Of a stretch of DNA of 64,000 nucleotides, positions 34,727 to 46,734 are shown piece after piece (the stretch's first letter is position 1; the number at the start of each line of letters is the position of its first letter). Position numbers and translations under genes: made by a program. The DNA is from Mya arenaria (taxonomy: Eukaryota; Mollusca; Bivalvia; Myida; Myidae), in NCBI RefSeq assembly GCF_026914265.1, contig NC_069125.1, positions 63,725,479 to 63,789,478 on the forward strand, in the 5' to 3' direction. The notes under the pieces were generated by a model. It worked only from the letters and a program-made list of their open reading frames with translations, was not told the origin of the DNA and did not search any database.

Positions 34727-36985
34727 TTCCTTTTAGCGGTATAGTAGCTGTGTATATTAAGACATCTGTCAAAATATGACCAAGAAACGTTCCTTAATTA
34801 TATGATAATAACTTCACTTATCTAACATACCACAGTAACTCTAGTGAAGAGGGGTACTAGCTCATAACATGTGATAATATCAGACTTTCAGTATTTCTAA
34901 ACGTCACTATTACCAACGTTCGTTCAATACAAGTTTAATTTTGAAAGCGCATTTACTTCATTCCGCTAGTAATTTTGGTGTTTAAGTAATCCTAGCGTCA
35001 CCATACACGCGAAACAAACCAAATACACAGCAAAATACAAGGCGTCAGTATCAAACCCAAATACAACACAGGTCCTCGTTCCAGGCTTATCTTTGTATCC
35101 ACACTGTACCACAACGCCCCATGTACAGACACTGTGATACGGCCACTGACCAAGGCTACCTTAAACAGGTAGGACCTCTTTCGCTATTAAGTGCAAGTTG
35201 AACTGTCCTGTACATCATGTATAAGCGAAGTGGCAACTCTTGTCATTATGCTTTTAAAAAGGACTTCCAACCTTTCAACTGTGACAGCAGCGTTCATGAT
35301 GCATGTATGGTAATATATGTACAGCGTTCATGATGTATGTATGGTCATATATGTACATGTAAAAGACAGCCGGACAAATGACAATCATATCCACTTCTAC
35401 TTATAGTTTTACAACACAACATAACAGTAAATCTAGCTGACTGACACATACTTCCATCTACGTCACCATTTATCATGTTTACAATGAAGAACAAGCTGTT
35501 GAAAGAATTTGAACATTTTATTACAATTAAAATTGCAAATAAAGGGGAACAACTCTGGTACACAACACATTTATCGTTTGAACCTTAAGATAACTTTTTA
35601 AATAACAGTTTTAAAAACGAAAAATTAAGCAACAATCTGCAAAATTCACATGTCCGTTTTTAAAGCAAAAAGCCTTACGGGAAATTGCACAAATTTATAA
35701 AAGAAAGTTCCAAGACCATCTTTGGCACAAGAAGTAAATTATATAACTTATATCAAAACACTTAAATTCAACTAGTACAGCTCCTGTAACCAGTTTTTGC
35801 ACCCATTTGCGTCAGTGAATAGCGGACTTGACAATGTATGATAATACACATATGTATTAAAACTCTGATTAGAACTGAAATTCAAGTCTGATAACAGACC
35901 TTACGATATAGATGTCTCTGTCTTAAGGTCATGTACAAAATAAGTAAACGTATTATTTACTTCAGATGAAAGTTTTTAATGAACACAATATTGTATAAAA
36001 GGTCATTTTTTGTAATTAATTTAATTGCGTTGTATCTAATTAATAAATTATTTTAATATCACATTTGGCAGACTTTACTCCAATTAGATGTTGTAGTGAA
36101 AGAGAGCTAGTTCAATCAACATTAATTGAAAAATAACATTTCTGGAATCATAACATATTCTGAACAGGAAATTTCTAAAAAAAGGTTAATTAAAAACATA
36201 TTTTACATTATACTTTAAGCTGATATTACCAGAACTATTAGCACTTAACAGTGAACTATACAATAACACATGTGTATTTGCACTAAAATATTGCGTTATA
36301 TAACACTGATGAACACTTTACAAATCACCCACCTTACTGGGCAGACTGGAGGTTATCTAGGAAACCTCCAGTACATCAACACAAGTCACATACTCCAGGC
36401 TAATGTTGAAGCAAAAACACATGGATGTATGCAAGATGATAAACATATATAAACGGATATAAACAAATGAGTATACACGGATGTTCAACTTTGTTATTAC
36501 AAGTTACAACATCAGGACTGAGAATTAAACAAGTTTTCAATGTGGATTATTTACATTTATGACTATTTCTTTGAATAAACTGTGAATTTGAATTATGTCT
36601 ATGGTATAAAGATAATTAATCATTACTTCCTTTAATGATGCCAAAGAAGACTAGATAATACATGTATCTATTACATTTAACATTATTTATTTATTGTGTT
36701 GAAGGTTCTGCACAACAATATTGACAATACATGTAACATTAATAGAATTCTAATGGCAAGAAACCATTAACAGCTTGATTCAAGCTTGATTCAAGCAAGA
36801 AATTATCAACAGAATGCTTAAAGCAAGAAACCAAGAAATCATACATCGCTGTTGAGAAGTACTTCTCAAGTAACTTAAAGCAAAGTAATAACACATAAAT
36901 CATTTGAACAATAATAACAGTAAGCAATGATAAGCAGAGTCAACATTAACAAATAACAAGCCAGATCCACTGTACACACATCGAC
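34727..36985. other. Spacer between the Hv1-like gene and the transporter gene
   Basis: AT-rich with no exon. The Hv1-like start codon lies in GGAAATGGCGGAGGA, a YY1-like context with an ETS-like CCGGAAGT just inside exon 1. A short direct repeat (gcgttcatgatg and following, about 34 bp) lies at 35289-35357. A poly(A) signal for the transporter (TTTATT on plus) is at 36686-36695. Confidence 0.55.
36686..36695 (-). terminator. Poly(A) signal of the transporter gene
   Basis: Two overlapping AATAAA hexamers on the minus strand (TTTATTTATT on plus), about 290 bases beyond the stop codon. Confidence 0.5.
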
Positions 36986-36986
36986 C

Positions 36987-39900
36987 TTAGTCATCATCTA
37001 GGTCCGAAATAAGGACATGATACTGGGCATCCCCTCCTCCATTCATCCTGACATGACGACTGCGGGCATTGGATTTACTAAAGTGCACCAAATCCATCTC
37101 CAGATCTTCTTCATTATCCCGATCATCATTCTCAGACAGGGGGAGGAATCCATTCCTATTACCAACTGTAACAAAATGAGACATTTTACGCCCCAAACAG
37201 CTTATCATTATAAATAGCACTATTAATGACAGAGTTAAAGCTAGGGATCCCCGCATCAACACCATGAAACCGAGGTTCTCGTATAAATATCCAGTCAAAC
37301 TCGGGATGAACATCTGGCCCGCTGCTGATCCAATCACAAACACCGCTGTTGACTTCCCAGAAAGATGGATAAACCTCTCTGCCCAGGAAATGCCCGCTGG
37401 AAATACAGAGGACATTCCTAGTCCTAATATCAAAGTCCCCAACCAAATTGCCTTGTCATGATATTCTAAGGCAAATGATAATACCAGACTTCCAATTGTC
37501 ATGAATACTAAATCTATGATTAACATCACATTTGCTCTGCAACACCTCGCTAAGAATATGGAGAACCCACGTCCTGTAGCTAAGGCTCCCCAGAATATTG
37601 CAGCCACAGTCACACCTTGTTCTTTGGGCCAGTTATTATAATCCACTGTAAATGTTGTGATCAAGGCACCAAATGTCACCTCCAGTCCAATGTATAGGAA
37701 GAAAAATATTCCAAACAATATCATCAAAATTGCTTTGTAGCAGAATTTTACGCCTTTCGGTCGGTCATAGTCATCAAAATCTTGGTTCACTGAGAGTCTG
37801 TGCCTTTTGCAATACATTACCAACAACAGAATTGCACTAACAACAAGAAGAAGCCCAATGATCAAATAGGCAATCCGGATTTTACTTTTTCTCGATAGAT
37901 TTTTCACTCTATGGATGAAGGTGTCCACACTTGTCATTGGCTTTGTGGAATTTCCAGGAGTAGGGACAGTGCTACTCACTGTTACTTTAGTATTGCTTTC
38001 AACACTTGGTGGGGATGGCTTAATTGTGAAAGATGGGCGGTTTGTTAGTTTTGTAACTTTAGGCTTCTCTATTTTGGGAGAGTTTGTTGTTTTCTGAGTA
38101 CTTGACTGTGTAGCAGTTGTCAGGTGAGTTGACACTTTCGTGGTAGTTGATTTAGTTGTTGAAGTAGTAGGTTTGGTTGTTGTTGTTGACTGTGTTGTAG
38201 TGCTTGTAATAGCTGTTGTGGAAGTGGCTGTGACTGTCGTAGGTTTCAAGGTTGAACTTGAGGTCTTAGGCACCAACAGAGGCACTGGTTTGGAAGCTAC
38301 AGGACCAGGTGTAGTATTTGCTTGAATATAAGCCCTACTGACATTAGTGGGGGATCCAACTGGTGTTGTTATGGTTACTTTCTCTACAATGGTACCATTG
38401 ATAGTTGATGAAGAGTTGAAAGGTTCATCATCTAAATCTGTACTGATTGTGCCATTTTCAAGGTTTGTCAAATTGACCTTTCCAATTAAAATTCCTTCAT
38501 GTGCACTACCAGGTTTTTCATTTTCTTCAACTGGAACAGCTTGGTTCTCAGCATTTTTAAGGTGATCATCAACAGTGTTTTTGCTCAAGCCATCTGCTGT
38601 TTCAGGTTTTCTACCGTTGTCTGTGGATGCCAATGGTTTCATTACCTTTTGAATGGGTTGTGAAATTGACACAGATGTTAAAATCTTAGGTGTTGTTGTG
38701 CTGCCATTTCCACCTGCCACACTTGTGTCTGATGTCTGCTGATTGGTTTCAGTAGTGTTGCTGTTTGCTGGTTTATCAGAGCTGTTTATAAACTCAGTCA
38801 AGGTTAAGTGATTTACAGCATTATTTGAAGAAATAATTGTGTGAGTGTCTGTTGATGTTGGATTTGGATTAGGTGCAGGTTCATCTCTTACAAACCTTTT
38901 TGACCCACTCCCCTTCCATTTCCAGAAACCACTCTGACTTTTGTCCTGATTATTTGCATTTCCTTGTCTTTTAAGTCTTATGCTAACTTTATCATTAATT
39001 ACATAGTTGTTATAACTTTGTTCTATATATCCGTCCAATTTGAAACCATAATCTCCTCTTTCCCTCAAGTACCTTGACTTTTTTGTCGCTGAATGTGTAT
39101 CCCCTTCATGAATGGATTTCCTGTTTTGCCAATTTTCAACATCCAGCAGACCCTTGATCCTGTTTGTCCTGTTAAGGAGCAAGGGTAATTGATGATGCAG
39201 GTCCGTTGATACTGGGATGTTTCCCTGCACTACACCTGCAGAGTAGTTTGTAAGCCCTACAGGGTCCGGGGACAGGAACGGTCTAGCTAGAAGTGGTGCT
39301 ATAAAGGCACCTATACCAAAGGCAAAGTGCAGGGTTTGCATATAGGGTCCATTCTGTCTGCCCCATAGCTGGATACAGAACACATTCCCTCCTAAAAGAG
39401 AATGTCAGATATCTTACAACTTCCAAGTTAAGTCATAGCTTCTTAATTACATTATATTTGTAAGTGACAAATTCCTTTTAAACCATTATATTAATCACCT
39501 CAGTAATTAACAAGAGCTGTCACAGTATGTGACGAATGCCCCCGAATGTGACATTGACCTACGAACAAGGTCAGTACATGAAAAGTTTATCTTGCCTTTA
39601 CGTGTCAAATACATATGGCAAGTTATTTTAAATTGCCTCTGAACATAAAAAAATACCACCCATACTTGACAACCTACACTGTTATGTCCTTATATTCAGA
39701 ATTCCCTTGTGAATTAACACTTAGTGTATCTTTCACCTTAGAGGTAGGGACATGGGTCTTGCACACGACACATTGTCTTCGTATGCAGAACACATGTAGC
39801 AAGTGTTTTTAAAATCTGTCCATACAAGGGAAAGTAACAGCCCTGACACGACAACCTATACTCTATGTCTTTATATGCAGCACTCCATTATGAATAAACA

Positions 39901-42180
39901 CTAAGTGTGACCTTGACCTTTGAGGTAGGGACACGGGTCTTGCACGCGACACGTCGTCTTGGTATGTGGAACACATGTAGAAAGTTTTTTTAAAATCTGT
40001 CCATACAAGGGAAAGTAACAGCCCTGACACGACAACCTATACTCTATGTCCTTATATGCAGCACTCCAATGTGAATAAACACTAAGTGTGACCTTGACCT
40101 TTGAGGTAGGGACACGGGTCTTGCACGCGACATGTCGTCTTGGTATGTGGAACACATGTGGCAAGTTTTTTTAAAATCTGTCCATACAAGGGAAAGTTAC
40201 AGCCCGGACACGACAACCTATACTCTATGTCCTTATATGCAGCACTCCATTGTGAATAAACACTATGTGTGACCTTGACCTTTGAGGCAGGGACACGGGT
40301 CTTGCACACGACACGTCGTCTTGGTATGTGGAACACATGTGGCAAGTAATTTTAAAATCTGTCCATACAAGAGAAAGTTACAGCCCGGACACGACAACCT
40401 ATACTCTATGTCCTTATATGCAGCACTCTGTTGTGAATAAACACTAAGTGTGACCTTGACCTTTGAGGTAGGGACACGGGTCTTGCAGGCGACACGTCGT
40501 CTTGGTATGTGGAACACATGTGGCAAGTTGTTTTAAAATCTGTCCATACAAGGGAAAGTTACAGCCCGGACACGACAACCTATACTCTATGTCAGTAAAT
40601 GCAGCACTCCATTGTAAATAAACTCTAAGTGTGACCTTGACCTTTGAGGTAGGGACACGGGTTTTGCACGCGACACGTCGTCTTGGTATGTGGAACACAT
40701 TTGGCAAGTTATTTTAAAATCTGTCCATACAAGGGAAAGTTACAGCCCGGACACGACAACCTATACTCTATGTCAGTATATGCAGCACTCCATTGTAAAT
40801 AAACACTAAGTGTGACCTTGACCTTTGAGGTAGGGACACGGGTCTTGCACGCGACACGTCGTCTTGGTATGTGGAACACATGTGGCAAGTTATTTTAAAA
40901 TCTGTCCATACAAGGGAAAGTTACAGCCCGGACACGACAACCTGTACTCTATGTCCTCATATGCAGCACTCCATTGTGAATAAACACTAAGTGTGACCTT
41001 GACCTTTGAGGTAGGGACAAGGGTCTTGAACGCGACACATCGTCTTGGTATGTGGTACACATGTGGCAAGTTATTTTAAAATCTGTCCATACAAGAGAAA
41101 GTTACAGCCCGGACACGACAACCTGTACTCTATGTCCTTATATGCAGCACTCCATTGTGAATAAACACTAAGTGTGACCTTGACCTTTGAGGTAGGGACA
41201 CGAGTCTTGCACGCCACACGTCGTCTTGGTATGTGGAACACATGTGGCAAGTTATTTTAAAATCTGTCCATACAAGGGAAAGTTAAAGAGCCGGACGGAC
41301 GGACGGACGGACGGTGCGATTTTAATATGCCCACCTTCGGGGGCATAAAAAAATCTAGAGCAAATCGAAAATAACATTGGATTTCAGGAAATACTTTACT
41401 GCATCATACCAGTATCTAGAGTGCCCATAGTCACTCCTTGCAGTGCAAACATGACAGACATCACAAGCAGTGTGAGAGACCAGGGGATGACAGCCGTGGC
41501 CACGGAAGCCAGCAGAAGGGCGCAGAACAGGAGCAGCTGGCGATTGAAGCAGTCAAGGAGCGCTCCCCCCAACAGCGCCCCCAGCAGGTAGCCGATGGAG
41601 CGGGAAACAAAAACAACCATCATTACAGACGTGGAGGCTGTTACCTGGTCACCAAGGTCAAGCAACGTTGGGCCTGGTATTGCCACACATAGACCCTGAA
41701 ACAAAAATAATACTGGTAATCAGGAATTTTGCATTTGTCTTCAACATGCAGTGGTTGGTGAAATATGGACTTGATGGAAACAATAGATAATAATTCCCAC
41801 ATCTTCAACTTTATACATTACAATTACATGTTACAAGATTTACTGGTACTGCAATAGTCTTCTCGTAACTATGATGTTTCAAAAAAGGTTTAAATATAAG
41901 CAAGCAAATGCTTTAGCTCAAACTCTTTACGGAAATATGTCAAAAAAATGGAAATGAGAGAATATGAGAGTTAGGTAAAGCACTAATTTAACAGTTACTT
42001 AGCTACAATAGGCATTCTAAATAAATAAATATATACCAAGGCAAAAAATGCTGTTGCCAGTATTAGTGTGTTCGAGAGCTTGTTACACCAGTGTAGCCTG
42101 CTTTGTGGTCGGACGTCGCCATCCTCTAATAGAAGGCCAGAGTCGTCCCGAATCAACACCTCCTCCTCTGCTAGACCCAT
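36987..42180 (-). CDS. MFSD4B/NaGLT1-like major facilitator sugar transporter with mucin-like loop
   Basis: Coding exons: 42180-42037, 41695-41410, 39391-36987; phases agree and give 944 aa, against about 520 for MFSD4 family members. The MFSD4 signature is clear: GLCVAIPGPTLLDL at TM1, IGYLLGALLGGALLD in TM2, GVTMGTLDTGGNVFCIQLWG around TM4, and QTLHFAFGIGAFIAPLLA in TM5. TM6 is about 649-671, and TM7-TM12 follow with GRGFSIFLA, GLGMSSVFPAGISWAER and IGSAAGQMFIPSLTG. Between TM5 and TM6, in the extracellular loop that is N-glycosylated in this family, sit about 465 extra residues: a charged Asn/Lys part, many NxS/T sites, then a Thr/Ser/Pro-rich mucin-like stretch (about 490-628). The whole loop lies in one exon without introns. 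The predicted role is plasma-membrane sugar transport (Na-glucose for NaGLT1); the substrate cannot be read from sequence. Start ATG at 42180 is preferred, as the frame upstream has no ATG. It is head-to-head with ILVBL 2 kb away. Confidence 0.9.
39536..41352. mobile_element. Pearl-like non-autonomous element with nine 181-bp core repeats
   Basis: The left end is ATGCCCCCGAATG and the right end CCTTCGGGGGCATAAAAA, giving inverted termini of about 10 bp. The interior has about nine tandem 181-bp units (starts near 39717, 39899, 40079, 40260, 40441, 40622, 40804, 40985, 41166), followed by a (GGAC)n/(ACGG)n microsatellite and TGCGATTTTAATATGCCC. Core repeats plus an ACGG microsatellite before a short 3' end is the layout described for bivalve pearl elements, now grouped with non-autonomous Helentrons. 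It encodes no protein and sits in intron 2 of the transporter gene. Confidence 0.85.
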
Positions 42181-44180
42181 CGTGATTTTTTTCAACTTTA
42201 TAAAAGTGAATTTAGTCCCATATCTACAAAAAAGGTCAGTTTGTTATATTCTATCTGTAAGCAAGTTATATATCAATCTTCCTTCCATTAATGTCAAACC
42301 TTACACAGGAACATACGCATTTGCTGAAGACACAGCAATTTTGAAGATACAGAGTGAGATATAAGGAGACTTGAGTGCGATAGAAGTTTCAACATTTTTT
42401 AAGAAGAAAAAAACAACAGATTGAACGAAAGATGTGGAAATTGATAATGCACCAAAGTTAGTGTTTTCTGAACTACATGACTACCCTATAACCCTTATAT
42501 AAATGAATCTCTGGGTTTTTTAATAGTGTAAATTAAGCACTAATCAATACACATACAGCCATATTTTTAAGCTTTAATTAGTTCTGAGTACTCCAAATTC
42601 CCCCATACTACACTGTCATGGTGAAGGTCAGGCAAGTAAGATTAGGGTTTTAGCCAGGTTTTAAAAAGAACAGGGTGTGACAGAAAACGGACAGGGTGCC
42701 TAAAGACAAAAGGACACATTGTATTGGGCAATGAAAAAATAAAGCATTATGATTTTCATAGAAAATGTTAGAAATTGTCTTATCTGAAGTAATATTAGGT
42801 TTCAACTAACAAATATGTAGTTTTAATCAAAACAAAAGAAATATTTTAATATCTTAAGCATTTAATTCTTTTAAGGCAGGACGGTGCACATTAGAAGGGT
42901 GCTTCCAAAAAATGACAGGGTGCAGCATCCTCCCATAACTCTGTAGCTAAAACCCTAGTAAGATACAAGCTACAGTAATGATCGTTCACTGATACTTGTT
43001 TATTATTTTGACATTTTTTATGTATCCCTGCAGTCTCGAGTCTGCCATAGTGTTGAAATCGTCAAAGGTTTTGTTGACGGGCATTAAGGTGAACTAGTAA
43101 GATACCTGACCTGACCCCTTTTTAATGTCATTGGTATGACAAGATAAAGGATTGAACCAGCTGTGAACACCAATTCCAGTGGACACTCTACCACTAATCT
43201 TTTAGGGGCAGTAATCCGACATATAGGTTGTTTAAAGTATTAAAATATTTACAATCTTCCAGTCCTTTGTGTAGATAAAACTTGACGTTCCTATTGAATA
43301 ACACACAAAGAGTTATGACATCATTCTTTACTTCAATATTGCGCTCCAATTGGATTAGCGCGATTGCATTAAACCAACAATATATGCATTACAAATATCA
43401 GGTATTCTTTATACAAACATATGTTGTCGGTTGCATTAATGTAAGAACTAATACTAAATAACAAAAGATACTATTAATTTTAATTGTAAAGTTTACTTAT
43501 CTTAATTGTAAATAAAAGTATTGATCACATTTTTCATGCGTTTATGCTGCATGGTATTAGTGCAAATGACCAAAAGCCCTACCGCGCTTCAATGAATATG
43601 CTTGGGTGCCCTACTATGTGCAAACAGCATAATTGCAAGAACAAATGTGATCAATCCTTAAATGTACTTTTAGAAACTGATCCATTTAATGCCAGGCTAC
43701 CACTTACAAAGAAAAGTTCAGGTAAGTTAATTAAGCTACCATTAAGTTAAAAATTATCTTGAACGAAAGTGATTGTGTACGAAACAAGAAAACATGCACT
43801 TAATCACGTATATGTCAATAAATCTTAAGAATTTAATACAAGTTAACTTATACAAACCAGTCCTTTACTAAACATGTAACTGCCAATAAAGACTAACAAA
43901 TACTTTATATTCTAAGGATGTTCTTGTCAAAATATAATTTTTCCTGTGAGAAGTGTTTTTTATTCTTTCGGCATCTGCCGCCTACTTCAACAATAATTAG
44001 TTAATATTTTCTGATAATCATTTGAGTTTTGGCAGGATATGTAGTTATTTACAAGAAAAAACGCTTGAATTGTTTCCAAATGTGTCGATTGTATTATTTG
44101 TTCATTTCATTTGTAAAAAAACAATTTATTATTTCCATTGATGCAAGCAGGGTCAAAGTTCAGAATTGAAAGAAACCAGA
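42181..44180. other. Divergent intergenic region between transporter (-) and ILVBL (+)
   Basis: About 2 kb between the two start codons. It contains a hAT-type MITE (42643-42957) and otherwise AT-rich sequence with no exon seen. 5' UTRs and promoters of both genes must lie here, but no TATA box or initiator is decisive. Confidence 0.6.
42643..42957. mobile_element. hAT-type MITE, about 315 bp, with target-site duplication
   Basis: Terminal inverted repeats are TAGGGTTTTAGC (42643-42654) and GCTAAAACCCTA (42946-42957). The flanks are AGTAAGAT on the left and (A)GTAAGAT on the right, a 7-8 bp duplication as expected for hAT elements. It has no coding capacity. The exact TSD (precise termini, 7-8 bp) suggests a fairly recent insertion. 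Confidence 0.8.
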
Positions 44181-45109
44181 ATGGCTGAACAAGACAGAAT
44201 TATTTGGAACTGGCAAGCTTCATTAACGAAGTTGATTGTTCCTGCGACATTGTCAACTGCCGCTGTTGGGGTCTGGTTGGTTCTTAGAAAATTCGGAATA
44301 ATATACCAGTTATTCCACAAGGTATTCTTTCTTAAAATCAATATTTATCAGCTACTCCAAAACTGCAAAAGTTCACCCAATCAAATAATCACAGATCATT
44401 GTAAAAAAAAAATGTTGATGAGTCATTATTTTTACAAATTTTGAACTAAAAAATAATTATCTAGAGTTCCTTATATTTATTTAACTTATTTACAACATTT
44501 ACATGGATTTCCATGTCAGTGGTCAGGCAGCATGCAGGTGCAGTGTCCACCGCCCCTTTTTTGCCTAATTTTAAGGATGGGAGCTTCATCTTCCTGACTC
44601 ACTGTATCAATAATTGTTCTACCATAGTTACACTTTCTGGTGAAATTTTCTTAAAGTATGATGGATATGACAGGTATTATTGGTGTTTGTGAATTTTTCC
44701 AATTTATGAATATTAATTTTGCACACAGTAGATAACCCCTGTCTGCCATCATTTTCCAAACAAATGTTATGCTGTTTATTGTAAATATTACAAAATATAC
44801 TAAATATAATATACCTTTTTTTCTACCCCCCCCCATTTAATTACATGTATGACCTTTTTAATATGAAATGTGTACAAACACTCTACAGGCACAAGCTTGA
44901 AAGGTCTAAAATGTATGGACTTCCAATTGATACACATGTAGATCTTATTGAGGGAGAAATCATGTCTTTGACTTCACTTTTTTAACATGACGCAATGACA
45001 AGAGAGGGAGAGAGATTAATTTTAATCTTCATCGAGTTGATTCTAAATTGGGGGAAAGAATTGATAACAATATAATTAGTCCTTTTAGCTGTGCATGATG
45101 AAATTATCA

Positions 45110-45171
<62 letters not shown>

Positions 45172-46693
45172 TCTATAGTGCCATAAGACAATTTTTAAGA
45201 TGTAAGTTTAACTCAGTTGTTTTAAGAGTAGGGAGTGTTTACTCTGATGATCCAAATCTCTGGACTTTGATTGTTAATAATTATTTGTATTTTGCAGGTT
45301 CAAAAAGAATCCACAAGACATGGAGGTGAAATTGTGGCTGATGTTTTAAAGGTAGTAAACCAGATTTTGTTTGTCTTACAACTAAATGATCCAAATTATT
45401 GAAGTCTAGATCTGGGACTCATGCTTGATGATGTAAAAAACACCAACAATTCTAACTCCCAGTTTATATGTACATGTAATTTTAACTTTAATGATTAACA
45501 TGATACCTTTATACTGCCATTTTGTTTTTTCTTTGCACTTATAGAAACTTACAAACGATATATATTACTTATAACTAGATGTACAATTTCAATGTATATA
45601 TTTTATACATATATCACAGTTAAAAATTAGCTGACACTAATAATACTATTGAGAATCGAACCTGCTGGATTGGTGCTCCAATGCCATAATGGGATGCTAT
45701 TTGTATGTTTGTAACCGTCTGTGTGCGCCTAGGTTTTAAGCACCCTGAGAAATTACAAATAAAAATAAATATTTCTAATAAACTGAAATTAATGAATACT
45801 CTTCCTTTTTCTGATGCTTTTTGAGAAGCAGTTTGCACAACATGCACAATTATTGCTGTTAGGGTTCAAGAAGTTGATAAAAAATGTCTTTTGGTTAAGA
45901 TGAAGAACTGTTTTCATCATTCTCATATCAGTGCAATGAGATTTAAGCATCCTATTAAATATGTTGAGCCCACTTGCGGTGAGTGAGACATAGTTGTTAC
46001 AATGGCGGTTCTGTTTATGTGTGCGAGTGTGCGTGTGGGGTATTCAAGTTTCACTTGCAGCAGGAATATGGGTGGGTGGGTTTCGTCGAGCATGCTGTTA
46101 TGATCAGTAACATATGAAGCCTTTGTCCAATCAAATCACCATATTTGGTCAGAATTGGTATATTGATACTCTAGAAGCCTTGATTCACTTGAAAGTTATC
46201 ACCCTTTAAGTTTAGAATTAACCTTATATCAGACTTGTCCAATCAATTATTTTAGAATCCTTGTCCAATCATCACCATATATTTGGTCAGAATGTGTATA
46301 TTGGAGAAGTTTTGATAACCAGCATAAGTCACTAAAAAGTAATTGCCCTTAATGATAGAAATTTCCTAAAATCGGTCTTGTGCAATCAACAATTTTAGAA
46401 TCCTTTGTTCAATCATCACCAAATTTTGCCAGATTGTATATTAGCATAATATATCGCACTAGTTTGATAACCAGCTATTTCGCTTTAGTCACCCAAGAGT
46501 TATCCCCCTTAAGTTGACAAAAACTTTACAGTTTCCTCTCTCTGAATTTGGCTTAACGTACAACCACTTATCATCAAACTTGCTGTCCTGAAAAGAGGAC
46601 CAGGAAATTTTGCGATAGTTTGTGCTCCTGTTTCTATGTTTTTTCCTGAGACATGTCTCCTTCACATTTGTGTATATATACTAAGATTGCATT

Positions 46694-46734
<41 letters not shown>

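Noticed and set aside
39901-40707. 87-codon frames repeated in the transporter intron
   Set aside because: Each is a shadow of a 181-bp core repeat in the pearl-like element.
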